A DNA stretch of 64,000 nt from Pyxicephalus adspersus (Eukaryota > Chordata > Amphibia > Anura > Pyxicephalidae). The notes beneath the pieces are model-generated. The model was not told the DNA's origin. It did not search any database and saw only the letters and a program-made list of their open reading frames with translations. Where the stretch lies: NCBI RefSeq assembly GCF_032062135.1, contig NC_092861.1, forward strand, positions 115,976,462 to 116,040,461, read 5' to 3'. A program made the translations under genes and the position numbers. Positions 11,389 through 23,260 of this stretch are shown piece after piece (position 1 is the stretch's first letter; the number at the start of each line of letters is the position of its first letter).

Positions 11389-13488
11389 TGTCACGGTCCC
11401 TTCCGTGACGGAAGTTTGAGGAACTGTCAGACAAGCTGCATGTGTGATTATCTGTCAGTCTCTTTGTTTTTACTTGTTTCTGTGTTGTTGTTTGTAATGA
11501 CCACTCCCCTTGTATCAGGTGCAGCTGGTGGTCATTACTGTTTGTCATGGGCTATCTGAGATCCTGAAGGATGCATTGGTGTTTCATGAAAATCCTGGGT
11601 CATTAGAAGCGGCTATGTCCCTAGCTGTACGTATGGATAGACGCCTGAGGGAGAGATCAAAAATTCCTCAATCTCAGGATGTACAATCCTACAAGATGGC
11701 ACCCTCCTCTGATACGTTGGGTGGAGAGGTGCTTGAGGTTAGGTCTGATGACGAACCTATGCAGTTGGGGGGAGCTACCTCTGGACCTGGCAATAAGAAT
11801 TTTGGGCATAAGAATGGACTTTGTTTTTTCTGTGGAAAACAGGGACATTTTGTCAATGTCTGCCCCTATGTTCAGCGCCAAGGTGAAAACAAAAAAAAGG
11901 GGGTGTGTTTAACCCTCATCTCTCACTGGGTGGTCTGTGTGGAGAATCAGAGAAATTATTTTCATCTTTTACCGGTGGTACTTGATTTCTCCTGTCTGCT
12001 GAGGTGGCGCTAGACTCCAAAAAGGTGGAAATTCATGTGTTTATTGACAGCGGGGCAGAGGTTAACTTAATCGATGGTCAGTTCGTCCGTATGCATGGGT
12101 TAACAACTAGTGCATTAGAAAAAAATATCTCAGTGTTTGCAATTGATTCTGCTCCTCTCTCGCAGAAATGTTTGTCACAAATGGTGCAGGACATTCGTTT
12201 AAAAGTGGGTGATTTTCATCAAGAATCCATCTCCTGCTTTGTGTTGGAGGGTCTTCCTGCTCCGTTGGTGCTAGGTTTACCATGGTTAAGTAAACATAAT
12301 CCTACTATCGATTGGCAAGCAAGACGTCACCTAGTAAATGGCGCCCATGTGCTTTCTTCTCTAAAAAACTCTCTAATGTGGAGAAAAATTATGATGTAGG
12401 TAATGGAGAGTTGCTGGCCATTAAGTTGGACTTAACTTTTGAGGAATGGCGTCATTGGTTGGAAGAAGCGATCCATCCTATTACGGTAATTACCGATCAC
12501 AAAAATCTGGCATATTTGGAGTCGGCTAAACGTCTGAACCCTAGACAGGCCGAGTGGTCGTTGTTTTTTTACCAGGTTCAATTTCATTGTCACCTATTGC
12601 CCTGGGGTTAAGAACGTCAAGGCGGACGATTTGTCGCGTAGCTTTCCTGGGGGGGTGATTCGGAAGATCCTGGTCCGATTTTGTCTGAGGGAGTAGTAAT
12701 ATTGGAGGCCCATGGAGATGCACCGGATTCTTGCCCTTCGGGCAAATTGTTTGTTCCTTATGAATTGCGACATAAGGTGTTCGAGAAACACCACTGTACA
12801 GTCCTTACAGAACACCCTGGGAACAAATCCACGGTCGATCTCATCTCTCGTAGATTCTGGTGGCCGGGGTTGCGTAAATGTGTTGAGGGCTATGTGTCAG
12901 CATGTAGTACTTGTGCTCGTGCTAAGGTGACACATACTCGGCCTTCTGGATCCCCACTTCCGTTGTCAATCCCATCCCGACCTTGGACTCATTTATCGAT
13001 GGATTTTATCACTGATTTGCCGAATTCCTCAGGAAAAAACGTGATTCTGGTGATTGTTGATCGCTTCAGCTAGATGTCGCACTTTATTGCATTGGCAAGG
13101 CTACCTAATGCTAAAACCCTCGCACAAGTGTTTGTCGATAACATCGTGAAGCTACACGGTATTCCCACGAATGTGGGGTCTGATAGGGGGACTCAATTTT
13201 TTTCCAGATTCTGGAAAGCGTTCTGCACTCGTCTGGGCATACAATTGTCCTTCTCTTCGGCCTTTCATCCTCAGTCGAATGGACAGACTGAACCAGGGCT
13301 ATACAGGGCTAGTAGGGACTAGGTTCCTGTGTATGAGCATTCCCACCATCAGGGGATGCTCATACAGTTAGGAGTTAGGGCTAGATTAGGGTGTCTGCAG
13401 GGGGTGACCATTCCCTTTTCCCTAGTCATTTGAGGCTGAGTAGTTAATAAACCTTTCTGTTACCCTCCCCTCCCTGTTATTCGTGACA
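11389..13488 (+). mobile_element. Internally deleted Ty3/gypsy LTR retrotransposon
   Basis: The element starts TGTCACGG and ends CGTGACA, an inverted terminal repeat of LTR type. The flanks atagc (11384-11388) and atagc (13489-13493) are an exact 5-bp target duplication. Only the beginning of the 5' LTR and the end of the 3' LTR remain. The 5' LTR start passes directly into the gag C-terminus, and the integrase passes into the 3' LTR end. It inserted within the hAT minisatellite and is therefore younger than the hAT element. Confidence 0.92.
11530..13310 (+). pseudogene. Gypsy gag-pol remnant lacking reverse transcriptase
   Basis: Domains in order. (1) The gag C-terminus has the zinc knuckle CFFCGKQGHFVNVC (C-x2-C-x4-H-x4-C) near 11826. 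(2) An aspartic protease carries FIDSGAEVNLID, about 12040-12300. (3) Directly after NPTIDWQ, at about 12320-12345, the frame changes to [14 protein letters not shown] and an RNase H segment ([26 protein letters not shown]). The whole reverse transcriptase is missing. (4) The integrase has the HH-CC zinc region (RRFWWPGL, CSTCARAK) and catalytic-core motifs MDFITDLP, GSDRGTQFF and HPQSNGQTE, with a stop after VDRFS at 13071-13073. Several frames are used, so it encodes no active protein. Confidence 0.88.
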
Positions 13489-13810
13489 ATAGCACTTGCT
13501 ATCTATCAAAAACAAAAAAAAAAATGTATTTCTCTCATAAAAAAATGCAGATATTTCATTCTGATCCCACTTGCTATCTATCAAAAAAGCCAGAAAAAAT
13601 TCTGTATTACTCTAAAAAAAAAATACAGATATTTCATTCTGATACAACTTGCTATCTATCAAAGAAGCCCGAACAATTTCTGTATTTCTCCATCAAAAAA
13701 TACAGATATTTCATCCTGCTAGCACCTGCTATCTATCAAAAAAGCCGGAAAAAAATCTGTAATTCTCTTAAAAAAACATAATTTATTCTGATACCACTTG
13801 CTATTTACCA
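13489..13810 (+). repeat. Right part of the hAT minisatellite (about 4 units)
   Basis: Units starting near 13494, 13567, 13645, 13725 and 13793 share ACTTGCTATCTATCAAA and ATTTCATTCTGAT, with a spacing of 70-80 bp. The array continues the units at 11160-11388 across the gypsy insertion. Confidence 0.85.
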
Positions 13811-13856
13811 AAGATACTGTTTGGTAATGGTGCATTTTTGCCAGAATAAGTAAAAG

Positions 13857-16649
13857 ATGTGCGGTAGACCCAGGGGAAGGCGTGGTGGTGTTGGGCGACC
13901 TGCCTCATCTGGCAGGGGGTGTACTCTCCAGGAGTCCGCCACTGTAGGAGAGCAGCAGAAGGAGCACAAGTTGTCAAACAGGTCTGAGATGTGTGCGGAG
14001 CACCAGTACACTGGTAGATTTATTGAGAGGGAGTACTACAGTCATACAGCCACGCCATGCAAAGAGCATTGTGTACTGGGTCTCAGGGGCCTCAAGTGCA
14101 GCAGGCTGTATTTCTGCAGCAGCAACCAGCACAGCAGTGACAGAAGCAAGGACAGGAGTTAGCGTGGCTAATGTGCCTGTACCTCCTGATGACTCTAGCT
14201 TGTTGTTTGATGAACAGCCTGGGGATCTGTCATTGTCAGAGCAGGAGGCAGACTTTGAGTCCATTGGAGAGTGTGGTCAGCACTTGCTGGGCGAGGGTTC
14301 TGCATCAGTAGCTGCATTAGCAGAGGTTTCCTTAGGTGAAAATGAGGATGATGATGACCCTGATGTCACCTGGGAACCACCACTGCATGTAAGGGCTAGC
14401 AGCAGTTCTGACACAGACGTAGAAGAGAGGCAGCAGCAACAGACTAGGAATGGAAAGGGCCGCAAATCTGCCTCATGTGAGTCCCAAAGAACCTCTCAGG
14501 AAGTTGGTGCCAGCCAGACATCCAGCTGCAAAGAAGTATCAACTTCTGGCCTGCAGGTTTCGTGGCGTCGCCGCAAGATGGGTACTCCAGTGACCCCTTC
14601 AGCTCCCAGTCCCTTCAGCCCCCAGTTCCCTCAGCCCACTCTACCGGAGTTCTGCGCAAGGCATCAGGCTATGGGCTCAACCAATAAAAAGAGTCATCGA
14701 ACTCAGTTCACGTCTGGCCAAACTATTGGCCTTGCAGCTACTGCCGTACAGCATTGTGGACTCTGCTCCCTTCCGTGACCTGATGGCCTGTGCCAAGCCT
14801 CGGTGGCATTTACCAAGCAGGCATTACTTCTCCCGCACAGCTGTTCTCAGTTTACATGCACATGTAATGGGTAACCCCTCCTGGGCATTGGCATTCTTGG
14901 TGTCTAGTCAAATCCACCTCACCATGGACAGCTGGACAACCAGGCACGGAGTGGGATGCTACCTGTCCTTCACTGCTCACTGGGTGACCTTGCATAGCTC
15001 AGTGGGCGGTAGTCTGCAAGAGGCATTGCAGCACCTAGTACCCCCGCCGAGGGGTGTTGTGGGAAAGCATGGGCCACCCCAGTCCTCTTCCTCCTCCTCC
15101 TTCATTCCTTCTACCGGCAAACCCTCGGTTAAGCGGGCACGCCACTACGGCTCCCTCAAGCACACGCGTTGCCAAGCAGTGCTGAAACTGGTGTCCATGA
15201 GGGAGAAAAGTCACACCGCCAGAGAACTTTTGTCCGCTTTGCACAGAGCGGTTGAGGCATGGCTGACACCCTCCCGGCTCACAACAGGCAACGTAGTGTG
15301 CAACAACGGGACCAACCTTGTGGCCTGCTTTGCGCACGTACTGAACCTGGTGGTGCAGAAGTTCCTCCGTACATATCCAGGAATGCAGGACTTACTGAGA
15401 CAGGCTCGCTTCATCTGCAGCCATGTACGCTGATCCCCTACTGCCGCCACAGCGCTTAGCAAGATCAGGCCCCAACAGAGGCTTCCACCGCGTAGACTGA
15501 TTTGTGACACTGTGACTAGATGGAACTCCACCCTGCATATGCTCCATTGTCTGTGTGGGCAAAACTAGCCATCCTCCATTACTTGGTCAGCGTGGTGCAT
15601 GGAGGAAGCCGGGTCCTTGGTACAGCCACACAACTAAGCTATTTTACCAGTGACCAGTGGCTGCAGATGGAGACGCTGTGCAAGGTACTGCCCCCCCTTA
15701 AGCAGGCTACAAACATGAGTCGGGAGTGGTCAGGCTGGAAAGATGTCATACCCATCATCTTTCTGCTTGATAATACCCTGTGTGGTCTGATGGAAAGTTG
15801 CGATGGGAGAGGAGGGGAAGAAATGGGGGAGGAGGATGACAATACACTCCATAGCGCACAGCCAGCATCAGGAGGAGCAAGAGGAGGAGGAAGATGATTA
15901 TGATGATGAAGGGAGACCATGTTGGGGCTGTTGGACAGGACCTGTCCAACTGGGATGATTACTGGCTGGCCACCCTTCTGGATCACAGCTACAAAGACAA
16001 AATGTCACAGTTTCTACCCAATCCAGCACAAGAGAAAGAAAATGTGACCCACCTTAGCAGAATACTATGTGACCGGCTGTGTGAGTTCCGTGCACCACAT
16101 ACCACACAGGGAGCTCAGGCGGACACCATATTCACCGTATCCTCCTGTAGCGGTGGCAGCAGCATCAGCAGTAGTGGCAGCAGGCCACACACATCCAAAA
16201 GTGTAGGCCAAGGCAGGGGGGATTTTCTGGATGCTTGGCGAAACCTGTTGCGGCCCCCTAAAACAAGTGAAGTGCGGGGGCATAACCATTGAGAACAGAT
16301 TAAGCGCATGGTGCACGATTACATTGGCTCTTTTCTGGCTGCTTGTGGTAGTGGTGTTGATGACAGTAGTTATGAGGAGAATGCCTGTCCTGACAGTAGT
16401 GATACCATTACTTTTTGGGTCAACAGGCTTGAAATCTGCCAGCAGTTGGCACAGTATGCCATCAAGCTTCTTTTGTGCCTGGCATCCAGTGTTCTGTCTG
16501 AAAGAACCTTCAGTGCCGCTGGCGGAGTGGTCACGGACAACCGATCACAACTGTCGCCAGAAGATGTCAATCGCCTCACCTTTTTGAAAATGAACGAAAG
16601 GTGGGTTACTAACAACTATTATACCCCCACTGCAGATGTCAGTCACTGA
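13857..16649 (+). pseudogene. Broken hAT transposase
   Basis: The protein is spread over at least five frame segments. The N-terminal part starts MCGRPRGRRGG at 13857. An acidic, Ser-rich linker follows (about 14160-14580), and I do not see a clear BED zinc finger. The core includes QIHLTMDSWTTRHGVGCYLS (about 14910), the family's hLTlDxW block, then LVACFAHVLNLVVQKFL, CDTVTRWNSTLHML and a YWLATLLDHSYKDK segment. The C-terminus (16410-16640) is a classic hAT dimerisation domain: ICQQLAQYAIKLLLCLASSV, SERTFSAAGGVVTDNRSQLS and LTFLKMNERWV. Frameshifts and stops (for example near 14770 and 15433) make it a pseudogene. It lies centrally in the hAT element as expected. Confidence 0.9.
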
Positions 16650-17068
16650 TTGACACAAGTACTCACTGGCCAGTCAAGATGCCGCTGTGAACCAACACTG
16701 CTCCTGTGCTGAATCTGTGGCTGCCTATCACCAATACCCTGTCAGCTGAGCCTGCCTCGGTTGAATTTTATTGCTAGTTTTTGCGATGTACAGGGGTGGC
16801 ATTCATCGCCAATGTCATGCTTGCCATTATGCCAGCTAGCAATATACTCTACATTTCTGCTGCTCCCGGGAGGCCAACAAACTGCAGATGAAAACCCCCA
16901 GTACTGCCACACTGATAGGTAACATTGCCTTTGCCTAATTTTTCAGCTAAGTATTTTAAGATTCAGGGTTGGCTTTCATGTCATCCACTTCATGATGCAC
17001 CACAGACAACAGCAACAATGCTGGCACACAAAACATCTTGGTCTGGCCCTTCACAAATTTCAGATATT

Positions 17069-17760
17069 TGTATTACACGCTTCTGGGTGGCATTGACGAT
17101 GGACTACACCCAGCTCTAGATGCCAGTTACCAATGCAGTCCCTGCTGCGTCTCAGTGCCCACTGCTTCATCTTCCTCCTGCTGTTGCCGGCTTTCAGTAC
17201 TCTATTCACAAAAATTGTACACTTTTGGGTGGCAATGACGATGCACTACACCTAGCTCTAGATGCCAGTTAGCAATGCAGTCCCCGCTCTGTCTCAGGGC
17301 CCACCGCCTCCTCCTGCTGTTGCTGGTGCCGCCTGTCAGTACTCCATTCACTAAAATTGTATTACACACTTCTGGATGGGTGGCATTGATGATGCACTAC
17401 ACCCAGCTCTAAATGCCATGTACCAATGTGGTCTCTGCTCCTTCTCAGGGCCCACCGCCTCCTCCTTCTGCTGTTGCTGCTGCCTCCTGTCAGTATTTTT
17501 TTCTCTAAAATTGTACACTTCTGGGTGGCATTGACGATGCACTGCACCTAGCTGTAGATGCCACTTACCAATGCGGTCCACACTCAGGACGCACCGCCTC
17601 CTCCTGCTGCTGCCGCCTGTCAGTACTCTATTCACAAAAATTGTATTACACACTTCTGAGTGGCAGTGACGATGCACTACACCCAGCTCCTCATGACACT
17701 TACCATTACAGTCTCCCTGGCGATTGCTGAAGAGGCCATACATTGCTACTGCTCTCGCTG
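17069..17760 (+). repeat. 147-bp tandem array in the hAT 3' region
   Basis: About five imperfect units of roughly 147 bp begin near 17069, 17217, 17362, 17511 and 17644. Each contains TTCTGGGTGGCATTGACGAT, CTACACCCAGCTCTAGATGCC, ACCAATGCAGTC and a CTCCTGCTG-rich segment. It is non-coding and internal to the hAT element. Confidence 0.85.
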
Positions 17761-18579
17761 ACCCACGCTCTGTCTCTGGTCCTCCATCCTTTTGCTTAAT
17801 GTCACCGCGCTACTTGTTCGCAACTTTATGGATGGCATTCCTAACATGTCATCCAGGTCATGATGCCAGCTAGCAATTATTATTAACAAATAGTTTTTAT
17901 ATAAGGTAAACAAGTTATGCAGCTATATAAATTAAATAGGGGTGCATACATTAAATAGCAATGTATTCTTCTGATGTTTTGACAGCAGAGACTGTTGCTA
18001 GTGGGTTGAGTTCACCCTTTCTCAATGTCCTAATGTTTATGCTGCCTTGGTGACGCTGTCCATCACGCAAAATCCTATTTGCCTGCTGTCATTTTGCCTG
18101 CCATTTTCTGGAAAACCACTTGGTGGAATTCGCGAAACCGGTTCGCTGAAATTTTGCAGACCCATCGGAAGTTTAAGGACATTTTCGCAAAACTGTCAGG
18201 GGCCTTCTCGCTCATCCCTATTTTACTTCTCTGCAAGCTAAAGGATGTACAATGTCTCTTTGGAAGTTACACAGAATGCATCACATATCCTGGACAAAGG
18301 TATTTGATGAAGTTCTGCAATCAGCTTAGTGCCAGTAACCTGTGCTAAGAGAAGTATGTGGCCTGTCTGCTATCCCTTCATGCTCAACCAGTGGCTTTAA
18401 TACTCAAACAAATCTAGTGTTTCTGTACATTGTAAAACTTAAGCCAAAGCTAGCTAGGCTACCATTCTTAAAGGGTGGTCAGTGATGTTTGACTTATCTC
18501 TCTTAGGACACTTTTTTGTTGATTTTTGTTTCTCTTTGTGCTCATTACCTTGCTGGAAATGTACTTTGAAATGGATATA

Positions 18580-19484
18580 CGAGGGGCTGCTGAGAAGTTC
18601 CTGGCTTTGCCCCCTGCCAGATGAAATAGAAAAAGAAGTGTGGGGGCATATGACAGCCTAATATCTTAGTATGTAACCCTGCAAATATCAGGTCTTTGCA
18701 ATTCCTAAAACTGTTTTTTCTTTTAGTGAGAAGCTGTGATGGCAGAGGCACAAGCAAGTTTCACGTCGTTGGAGTTATGGGCCGTCATGAGGTTTTTGTT
18801 TCTCCAAGGAAAGTCAGCAAAGGACATTCACATGGAGATGTTAAAAACACTGGGGGAGAAGTGTTCTTTCTACAGCACTGTCAAAACCTGGATATCTCGT
18901 TTCAAGACTGGGCATTTCACCATTTAAGATGAGCCCCGCAGTGGGCGCTCCCCAACCTCAACTGACCACTGTCCATGAGCTGATTATTGAGGACCGACAA
19001 ATGTCCGCTAAAAAGATAGCCCACATACTTGACATCTCACGGGAGTGTGTTTGGTTTGTTATCAACACTATTCTAGCCATGCACAAGCTTTCAGCGAAGT
19101 GGTTGCTGAAATGTTTGAACAGTGATCAAAAGAAGGAACGAGTTGAAGCATCCACCCATTTTGAAGCTGCACAGGACTTTTTGGCTTGGTTAGTGACTAA
19201 GGATGAAACCTGGCTCCACATCTTTGATCCTGAAACCAAGGAACAGTCAGAGGAATGGCGCCATAGCGGGTCCCCGCGGCTGAACAAGTTCCAAATCCAG
19301 AAATCGCCCAAAAAAGTCATGGCGTCCGTTTTCTAGGACAAAGGTGGTATTCTGTTGGTGGACCACCTACCTCAGGGCTCTAGAATCACCGGACAGTAAT
19401 ATGCTAACCTCCTGGACCAGCTGAAGGAGGCAATTAGGACAATTCTTTCTCGGCAAAGCCTGGAACTTCCCAGCACCCCTCTTG
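18580..19484 (+). mobile_element. Mariner-type element, internally deleted
   Basis: The left end CGAGGGGCTGCTGAGAAGTT and the right end, reverse-complemented CAAGAGGGGTGCTGGGAAGT, are inverted repeats of about 30 bp ending in GGCTTTGCC. TA dinucleotides flank the element at 18578-18579 and 19485-19486. At 905 bp it is shorter than a full mariner (about 1.3 kb). The missing part is the C-terminal half of the transposase. A palindromic relative lies at 46322-47201. Confidence 0.9.
18739..19440 (+). pseudogene. Mariner transposase remnant
   Basis: It starts MAEAQASFTSLELWAVMRFL with a helix-turn-helix typical of mariner N-termini (QGKSAKDIHMEML). A TAA interrupts before DEPRSGR (18928), where intact mariners read through. 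The following frame carries RQMSAKKIAHILDISRECVW, KLSAKWLLKCLNSDQKKERV and the first catalytic Asp in VTKDETWLHIFDPE, then EEWRHSGSPR, MASVF-stop, and GILLVDHLP. After LLDQLKEAI the sequence jumps to the right terminal repeat. The second and third catalytic acids (the HDNA.PH region and DLAPSDY region) are deleted. Confidence 0.88.
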
Positions 19485-19486
19485 TA

Positions 19487-20460
19487 CTGTGGCATTTAAT
19501 GGATTCAAATCTTTAGACAGGTTTTCAGTAGGGTAAACATACAAACTGATAGATGCCAACTGTTTTTGTGCACACATATTATTTAACACATCAAGTCCAT
19601 CAATACATTAGAACTCATTCTGCAGAGTACTGTAATTTAAATGTGGTTTTATTTTATGTTCTAGTGCATTTTAGCACAAGCCAAAACATTTTTTTTTATT
19701 TCACAAAGAACATGGAAGATTAAAACCTACTAGCTTTTTGTTCTGCCTGATATCCTACACCTTGACAGGAACTATGAGGAAAAATAACCCTTATTCTTCT
19801 ACTACAAATTGTTTTTTTTAATATATGTGTCCATTGAGGAGATTTAACCCACCATCTCTGGAATGACTTCTACCAAAAAAAGAAAAAATTCTCCGTAGCC
19901 TGACACACAAAATTGAAAAAAAACAAAACACTGCAACTATACAAAATAGAACAAAAAAAGTTTTGGTGCAGTTAGGTTTTATTATATAATTTTGAATAGA
20001 TTTGTTTCTCACATTTTTATATAGTGCAAAGACAGAAACATTTTATTTGTATGATAAAATATATTCCTTGAGTTATATGTATTCTAATGGCATGTCAGTG
20101 CAATCCACAAGTAGCACATCATTGTGTGGTTAGAATACCCTATTTAAAATAAATTATCATTTAATAAAATAAATTATCATGTAAACTACATGATTTTTTT
20201 AATTTATGTGGTAATATATACCTATCTCTGACATCTAAGAACATTTGACACCACTGAAAATACTGAATCTAGACATGTTGTCCACATGAAGGTGGATTTG
20301 ATTGCGCATGGAACACCACATGGAACACCACATGGAACATAGCATAAGAAGTTCTACCAGAGGCCGGTACATCTTTATGGCTTTTACTCCCCATAATTTG
20401 AATAAAATATTCATAATACTGTAACTGAATACTTCAAACAACCAGGTACAACATCGACAG
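19487..20460. other. Intergenic, no gene recognised
   Basis: AT-rich. A short direct repeat (AAAATAAATTATCAT, twice) lies at about 20145-20180. Nothing coding is supported. Confidence 0.55.
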
Positions 20461-20748
20461 CAGCAGTCGCCAACCGGTGGTCTGCAAAAAAATTTTGGGG
20501 GTCTGCCACTCTGGCCAATGCACCCCCGAGCGGGGTCAGGAGACGGACCCCGCTGGAGGGACACAACCCCTCCACTCTCCCATCGCAGGCTTCGATCAGC
20601 GATGGGAGAGTGGGCAGGATAATGTCATAATGATGTCACTCTGGAGGAGGATTCTCCCCCTTTGAGTGACACCCAGCTCCTCGCGCATGCGCCATCAGGA
20701 GCCGATGATTTTAGTGGTTCGCGGAACCAAAAAGGTTGACGTCCACTG
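20461..20748. mobile_element. hAT-type MITE, second copy of the 7210 family in the opposite orientation
   Basis: The left end CAGCAGTCGCCAACCGGTGG matches the reverse complement of the right end of the copy at 7210-7539. The right end, reverse-complemented, is CAGTGGACGTCAACCTTTTT. The flanks atcgacag (20453-20460) and atctacag (20749-20756) form an 8-bp target duplication with one difference. It is GC-rich and non-coding. Confidence 0.9.
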
Positions 20749-21689
20749 ATCTACAGTAATACACACATTTTGAAATGTGCTTTCCCCATGGTAATCCTCA
20801 ATGCATAAAGTTTGGATAATGGGTTGAAGAGAACACTATTTTGAAGATGGTGATATTAGGTGTTATGTTCTGTAACTAAACTTATTTAATTTAAATTGCC
20901 CTCACAGTAAAATGAAAGGGACACTTTCACCAAAAAATCAGACTAATGTAATTTACCCCAGCCTCCTCCCGTAGATGATGTCACTATCCTTTTTAAAAAG
21001 ATTTTTGTGAAAATGCACAGGAGCCAAAGTTTCCGGAAACTATGCCCTTGCAATGTAGATATTCTAATTCCTGAGATTATCATCTGGTTTTACAAGAGTT
21101 TTACAAGAAAGACAAGTTACACACAGCAATACATAAAATTTAGGGAAAGTATAATTCTGTTTTTATTTTATTTTTCTACATTTAGAAAGTATATAATTAA
21201 GGGAAGAGGCATATAAATTGTAAGCAGAAGATCCATTCTAGTGTAAGGTTCACTTTAAGCACATGTGAATATATTTTCCTAGAACTGGAGTAGCTAAAAC
21301 AGCAAGTAATACATTTTGACGGAAAGAAGGGGGTGAACCTTAAACCTTTACATTTGTTATTCAATTTTAAGTTGGTGTTTAGTTGATGATCATGGTGGTG
21401 TCCATGATGTGGCAATCTTTTGACATCAAAAATATACAGTAGAAATTCAGGTCCTATTCAGTCCTTGTTTATTTTAATGAACAATAACTACTTCAGTGTT
21501 CAAGTCAGGCATTTTTTTAAGCCGGGTTGGAAGAAATTGTAGGTGGTTGGCGGTCCCTGTATTGTGACCCAACTCTTCAGTAACCACCCAAAAGCAGCAG
21601 TGGTTACTGAAAAGTGCCGGGTGGGAACACGACACTTGCAATATGTGCTAAAGCTTTGTAAAGGGTGCTGGAGGGTGGCAGGAGTTGGA

Positions 21690-21775
21690 GAGCAGCACCT
21701 TTATTGCAACTGGGTTTATTTAAACCCAAATTGAGCAGCACCTTTATTGCAACTGGGTTTATTTAAGCCCAAATT
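21690..21775. repeat. 43-bp tandem duplication (two copies)
   Basis: Units 21690-21732 and 21733-21775 both begin GAGCAGCACCTTTATTGCAA and differ at one position (TTTAAACCC versus TTTAAGCCC), indicating a fairly recent duplication. Confidence 0.93.
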
Positions 21776-23221
21776 GACCCCATCTGCAGCCTAAGTAATC
21801 TTTGGGCTCATTGGTTATATTTTTAAAGACTAAAAAATTGGATGTGTGCTATTGCTCAATTGTACATTGCTAGAATTTTAGTAGAAACTGCATAGTTCTA
21901 TGGAAACACAGAAATCTTGGTCGAATATGGTAAGGTCAGTGGGAAAAAAAAGCAAAGAATGCAAATTTTAATTTGTTTATATTGTTCCCATGGTCCAGTA
22001 TTTTCAGAAATAGGTACCTAACTTCTTTCAGAAAGACATTTCCTATGAAAGGGACCAGTCACCTTTACCACTATGCTTGCTTGCCAGGGAGTACAGCAAT
22101 GTGATGCTGGCTGTAGTGCTCTGAGAAGTTATCTGTCTGGGAAAATGTAGATTGGGGGGAATTCCTACATTCTTCCTAGGGCACCCTGGATCCTATGCAT
22201 ATAAGGAAAACCCTCTATTTTCTACCCAAGGAAAATCCTTTAAATATTCAGTAAGTGTTTATTTTTATAATTACCTAAAATTATTTCTAATTACCTACAA
22301 ATATTCTTATACCTATCAAATATGATTACCTATTCTTGATCTTTTCATATACTCTTGTATATACTCATGCCACTCGTTTTATTTATGTATTTTACACACA
22401 CATAATACATTATCATATCATACATATCAAAATATCAAAGGACCTTAAATGCATCTAACTAGTTGTCTTTTTGCAACCTGACCTAACATGCTTTTCATAC
22501 TACTACTACAGACTGTTCAACCCCTCCCACAGGGTCTAGTGGACAGTATGGATGTAGTCTTCAACTGTATTTTTATTTAGGAATATGCATACAAAGGTTA
22601 CAACCCTGCAACATCAAAGAATCCATGCACAAAGACAGTATACTTGTTTAGTTGGAATTTTGGGGAAAAGTTTTTATACAATGATTTTGCAGGAATTGGG
22701 GGATCAAGGAGTGAGAAGGTAGTTGGGACTGATACGCAGAAAATTTTTATTGCATGAGATTTAAGATACACGATAGTGAAGATTGAGCTATCTGCTCGCT
22801 GAAAGTGAGTGCTGCTCGATTGATTGCTAGATTGAATTAGTAAGTTTAAAGATGCAGCACGCTTGCTGCCTGGATGTACTCACTGAGTTGTCCACATATT
22901 CACCCAGTATAAAGCCATTATTTGGTTTGCATGTTCAAATGGACATTAGATGCTCTTCACAGAAGCTGCTTCTAAGGATGAGTAAATTAACAGAAATGCC
23001 TTAATCTACAGTATGTATTTAAATCTTTGATAAAATAACTGAATACATTGCAGAACAAAAATATTATGTATTTTCAAGGTCAGAAAGTCCAAATCTTCCT
23101 TTGTTAACCATGCCGATCTCCTCCACCATTAACAAATTGTTTCTGTAATTATTTATTAATAAAATAGCCAGCCTACATTATTACACCTAACATACATAAA
23201 AATTAATATTGCTCAGGCTTA

Positions 23222-23260
23222 TTGCTACCTGCACCCATTAAAAATGGGTGCAGGTAGCAA
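23222..23260. repeat. Perfect 18-bp inverted repeat with 3-nt loop
   Basis: The arm TTGCTACCTGCACCCATT is followed by AAA and its exact reverse complement. No flanking element was recognised. Confidence 0.93.

Larger units (their letters stand above)
10817..18220 (+). mobile_element. Large hAT DNA transposon, about 5.3 kb without its nested gypsy insertion
   Basis: The left end reads TGGGGATGAGCGAG. The right end, reverse-complemented, reads TAGGGATGAGCGAG, so the 14-bp termini differ at one base. The flanks ttttgctt (10809-10816) and ttttactt (18221-18228) form an 8-bp target duplication with one difference, as expected for hAT. Near both ends there are further TTCGC/CTCGC-type subterminal motifs. 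Inside, in order, are a TATATATA motif near 11039, a 70-80 bp minisatellite split by a gypsy element, a broken transposase (13857-16649), and a 147-bp tandem array (about 17069-17760). The element is non-functional. Confidence 0.9.
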
